Positions 5,651 through 8,000 of a DNA stretch of 8,000 nucleotides are shown here, in pieces. The stretch comes from Candidatus Atribacteria bacterium. Lineage in GTDB: Bacteria > Atribacterota > JS1 > SB-45 > 34-128. The position numbers and the translations under genes are program-made. The notes below the pieces were generated by a model that was not told the origin of the DNA, searched no databases, and saw only the letters and a program-made list of their open reading frames with translations. The stretch covers positions 1 through 8,000 of the forward strand of contig DMCY01000086.1 in NCBI GenBank assembly GCA_003451675.1. Direction: 5' to 3'. Every line of letters starts with the position of its first letter. The stretch's first letter is position 1.

Positions 5651-7168
5651 ATGATTATCAGAAAACAACTATGGCTTTCAAATTTTATTACGATTATAAT
5701 TACCATCTTTTTATCGATTATTGTGAGTATTCTTATCGTTAGAAGTTATCAAAGTATTGCAAGATTTGGTTTGCTTCCAAAAGATTTTGTAGGAGAAGAA
5801 GAGTCCAAAAGATATTTAGACCCTTTAGAAAGAGAATTACACATAGCAGAGGTAATTGTAAATCGTACATTGAGAGAAAGTCCTGAAGTATTGAAAGATA
5901 TTAAATATATTAAACAATTGGATGCTTTTATGAATGCATCTAATAGAGCTATTATTATCCGAAAAAATAATGAAATACTTTACTCTTCTCCTTTTCTTTC
6001 AAGTCTTAATTTAGATAAAGAAACAATAAATTCGCAAATTCAGTCATTTCCGAATAAAAAAATTATTAATTTTGGTAAAAATATATATTTAGAAAAGATA
6101 AATTTTTACTTTTCTGATGAATCCAAAGGTGAGGTTTTAATTGTTAGCGATGTTACTTCTATTTTAGAGAATTTAGCACAATTTCGATTTTCGGTTTTTA
6201 TCATTTTGATTCTTTTTCTTATTGCTATTATTACCATTAATACTACTACTAATTATATATTATCAAGAAATATTATTAAGCCTCTGAATCAATTAGAGAA
6301 TGCTGCATTACAGATTAGAAAGGGTAATTATGATTTTAAAATAGATACAACTGCAAAAGATGAAATCGGAGATTTAGCAAGAACTTTTGAAGAAACAAGA
6401 AAGCAATTAAAAGAAACTGAAGAAATAAAAAGAAAATATGAGAATAACCGTAATGAATTAATTTCCAATATATCACATGATTTGAAAACTCCCATTACGA
6501 CAATAAAGGCATATATTGAGGGAATTATAGATGGTATCCCCACTTCAAAAGAGAAAAAAGATAAATACCTTAAAACCATTTATCAAAATGCTGAACATAT
6601 GGAATCTTTGATTAATGAATTATTCCTATTATCAGAATTAGAATTAAAGGATCTTCCTTTAAATTTTGTACCGATTGATATCAAAGCCTATTTAACTGAT
6701 TGTGTTGAAGAATTAAAATTTTATTTAGCTGAAAAGGGGATTACATTAAAATTTGATGCCGATTATAATGAACAAGAAAAGGTCTATGCTGATAGAGAAA
6801 AGATAAAACGGGTTATTTTAAATATTATCAATAATGCTGGGAATCATAAGGCAAGTATCGATCCGGAAATTACTATTAAATTGACTGAAAAAAAAGAAGA
6901 AGCCCAAATAGAAATTCAGGATAACGGCCAGGGAATACCAGAAAAATCATTAAGCAATATTTTTGAACGTTTTTATAAAGCCGATAAAGCCCGTTCTACT
7001 GATTCAGGTGGAACTGGTTTGGGTCTTTATATTGCCAAAAAAATAGTAGTGAGCCACGAAGGTAGAATTTGGGCAAAAAGCCAGGAAGGAAAGGGCACCA
7101 GTATTTTCTTTACATTAAAAAAAACTCATAGCTTTTCGAAAATGATAAAAACGGAGAAACAACAATGA
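5651..7168 (+). CDS. HAMP-domain sensor histidine kinase
   Basis: This 505-residue inner-membrane kinase senses an unknown signal and should phosphorylate the regulator encoded next. A first membrane helix (about 11-31) is followed by an extracytoplasmic sensor region of about 145 residues (33-178), a second helix (about 180-198), a HAMP linker (about 199-252, with IIKPLNQLENAALQIRKGNY and DEIGDLARTFEETRKQL), HisKA with phosphoacceptor H276 in SHDLKTP, and an HATPase domain. The ATPase domain has an N-box NIINNAGNHK (391-400), G1 DNGQGIP (424-430), the F-box FERFYKAD (438-445) and G2 GTGLGL (454-459). The usual N-N-A-x-K-Y form of the N-box is altered after N395-A396, but the magnesium-binding asparagine is present, so activity is expected. 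The ATG at 5651 is the first that gives an intact first helix; no good Shine-Dalgarno site precedes it. The stop overlaps the regulator's ATG as ATGA (7165-7168), indicating translational coupling. Confidence 0.93.
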   Translation: MIIRKQLWLSNFITIIITIFLSIIVSILIVRSYQSIARFGLLPKDFVGEEESKRYLDPLERELHIAEVIVNRTLRESPEVLKDIKYIKQLDAFMNASNRAIIIRKNNEILYSSPFLSSLNLDKETINSQIQSFPNKKIINFGKNIYLEKINFYFSDESKGEVLIVSDVTSILENLAQFRFSVFIILILFLIAIITINTTTNYILSRNIIKPLNQLENAALQIRKGNYDFKIDTTAKDEIGDLARTFEETRKQLKETEEIKRKYENNRNELISNISHDLKTPITTIKAYIEGIIDGIPTSKEKKDKYLKTIYQNAEHMESLINELFLLSELELKDLPLNFVPIDIKAYLTDCVEELKFYLAEKGITLKFDADYNEQEKVYADREKIKRVILNIINNAGNHKASIDPEITIKLTEKKEEAQIEIQDNGQGIPEKSLSNIFERFYKADKARSTDSGGTGLGLYIAKKIVVSHEGRIWAKSQEGKGTSIFFTLKKTHSFSKMIKTEKQQ

Positions 7169-7859
7169 AAAGAATATTAATTATTGAAGACCAGCAAAGC
7201 AAAGCATCGCCGAATTGGAAAGAGATTATCTGGAAATTAATGGCTTTCAGGTTGATATTAAAAGCAACGGCAGAGAAGGACTGGCTCAAGCCCTGGAGCA
7301 TAATTATGACCTTATTCTCTTAGATTTAATGTTACCCGATATAGATGGTTTTGATATTTGCAAGAAAATTAGAAAAGAAAAAAATATTCCTATTCTTATT
7401 ATTTCTGCAAAAGGAGAAGATATTGATAAAATTCGTGGTCTTGGACTGGGAGCCGATGATTATATTAGCAAACCATTTAGTCCGAGCGAGCTGGTAGCCC
7501 GGGTGAAAGCCCATTTATCTCGATTTGAGCGGCTTACCAGGCAACAGGGTACGGCGAGTAAAGAAATTCATATAAAAGATTTAGTCATTAACCAAGCTGC
7601 CCGTCAGGTTTATCTTGGCGGAAATGAAATTATTTTGACTACCAAGGAATTTGATATTTTAAATTTCCTGGCTTCTAATCCTAATATTGTTTTTAGCAAA
7701 GAAACCATATATGACCGAATTTGGGGAAATGATTCTTATGGAGATATTACTACGGTTGCCGTTCATATTAAGAAAATACGAGATAAAATTGAAAAAGATC
7801 CTAATAACCCGAATTATATCGAAACCCTTTGGGGATCCGGTTATCGATTTAATGCTTAA
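7165..7859 (+). pseudogene. OmpR-family response regulator, frameshifted near the 5' end
   Basis: The gene starts with the ATG at 7165 inside the kinase stop and reads MKRILIIEDQQS, then leaves frame and would stop at 7321-7323 after 52 codons. CAAAG is repeated in tandem at 7195-7199 and 7200-7204; removing one copy joins the start to the long frame as IIEDQQSIAELERDYLEI and restores a 229-residue protein. That protein has a receiver domain (about 1-120: acidic pair E8-D9, phosphoacceptor D52 in LILLDLMLPD, S79, K101 in ISKPFSP) and an OmpR-type winged-helix DNA-binding domain (about 135-228: TTKEFDILNFL, DRIWGND, HIKKIRDKIE, TLWGSGYRF). As written, an internal TTG at 7215 could start a 214-residue product lacking strand beta-1 and the acidic pair, unlikely to be phosphorylated normally. 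The rest shows no decay, so either a recent mutation or a sequencing or assembly error is possible. It is the cognate regulator of the overlapping kinase. Confidence 0.88.
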
Positions 7860-7902
7860 AAAATAACCCCCTTATTTAATGATGATAAGTGGGTTATTTT
7901 TT
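7858..7902. terminator. Bidirectional intrinsic terminator
   Basis: The arms 7858-7875 and 7885-7902 pair over 18 positions with one mismatch (C7870 or its partner), around a 9-base loop. The core is AACCCCCTTAT against ATAAGTGGGTT. The 3' arm ends in a T-run (TTATTTTTT) and the 5' arm starts with six A residues, so the hairpin can terminate transcription from either side. It begins within the response-regulator stop codon and would also serve a convergent minus-strand gene ending at 7936. Confidence 0.85.
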
Positions 7903-7935
7903 ATATGTTAAATTATAATTTTATTTTTTTAATAT

Positions 7936-8000
7936 TTAGTTTGCCATACTTGCCAATTTGGCCCCATTCAAAAGCATATCTAATTCTTTTCCTTCTAAAG
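7936..8000 (-). CDS. Possible C-terminal end of a minus-strand gene (partial)
   Basis: From the right edge the minus strand has a frame reading LEGKELDMLLNGAKLASMAN and stopping with TAA at 7936-7938. The composition looks protein-like (amphipathic, with balanced Lys/Glu and Leu/Ala), and its stop lies 33 bases from a terminator able to work in that direction. I do not recognise the family from 20 residues. Another minus-strand frame is also open over this short stretch, so the assignment is provisional. Confidence 0.45.
   Translation of the reverse strand, partial: LEGKELDMLLNGAKLASMAN

Overview
This is an AT-rich bacterial window. Most genes look roughly one-third G+C, and the sensor kinase is lower still. 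Gene content suggests an anaerobic bacterium that makes or salvages cobalamin: cobyric acid synthase, CbiB, relics of a PduX-type threonine kinase and a CobD-type decarboxylase, and a relic of a BtuD/FecE-like ABC ATPase. The style would fit a low-GC Firmicute or a lineage such as Atribacterota, but nothing here fixes the taxonomy.

Layout. Positions 1-273 hold decayed cobalamin genes: a possible C-terminal tail of a membrane protein, then the first ~40 codons of pduX joined directly to the last ~37 codons of cobD. A perfect 15-bp hairpin (368-402) precedes a metE relic (426-1005) that keeps only the two ends of the gene. Next comes an intact PAS-GAF-HD-GYP protein (1052-2656), visibly richer in G+C than its surroundings. 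The intact pair cobQ-cbiB (2698-5178) follows. Converging on its end is an ABC-transporter ATPase relic on the minus strand (5191-5444). After an AT-rich gap (5445-5650) lies a two-component system: an intact HAMP histidine kinase (5651-7168) overlapping an OmpR-type response regulator (7165-7859). The regulator is split by a frameshift that a 5-bp tandem duplication explains exactly. A strong bidirectional terminator (7858-7902) separates it from what may be the tail of a minus-strand gene entering from the right edge.

How the parts relate. CobQ and CbiB act one after the other: CobQ amidates adenosylcobyric acid and CbiB attaches the aminopropanol linker. PduX and CobD normally make that linker, and both are broken here, so CbiB would need its substrate from genes elsewhere or from salvage. 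MetE, the B12-independent methionine synthase, is also broken, which would leave methionine synthesis to a B12-dependent MetH if the cell has one. The main signal in this window is repeated gene damage (four relics plus one frameshift) around intact cobQ and cbiB. I did not find a clearly new multi-gene system.
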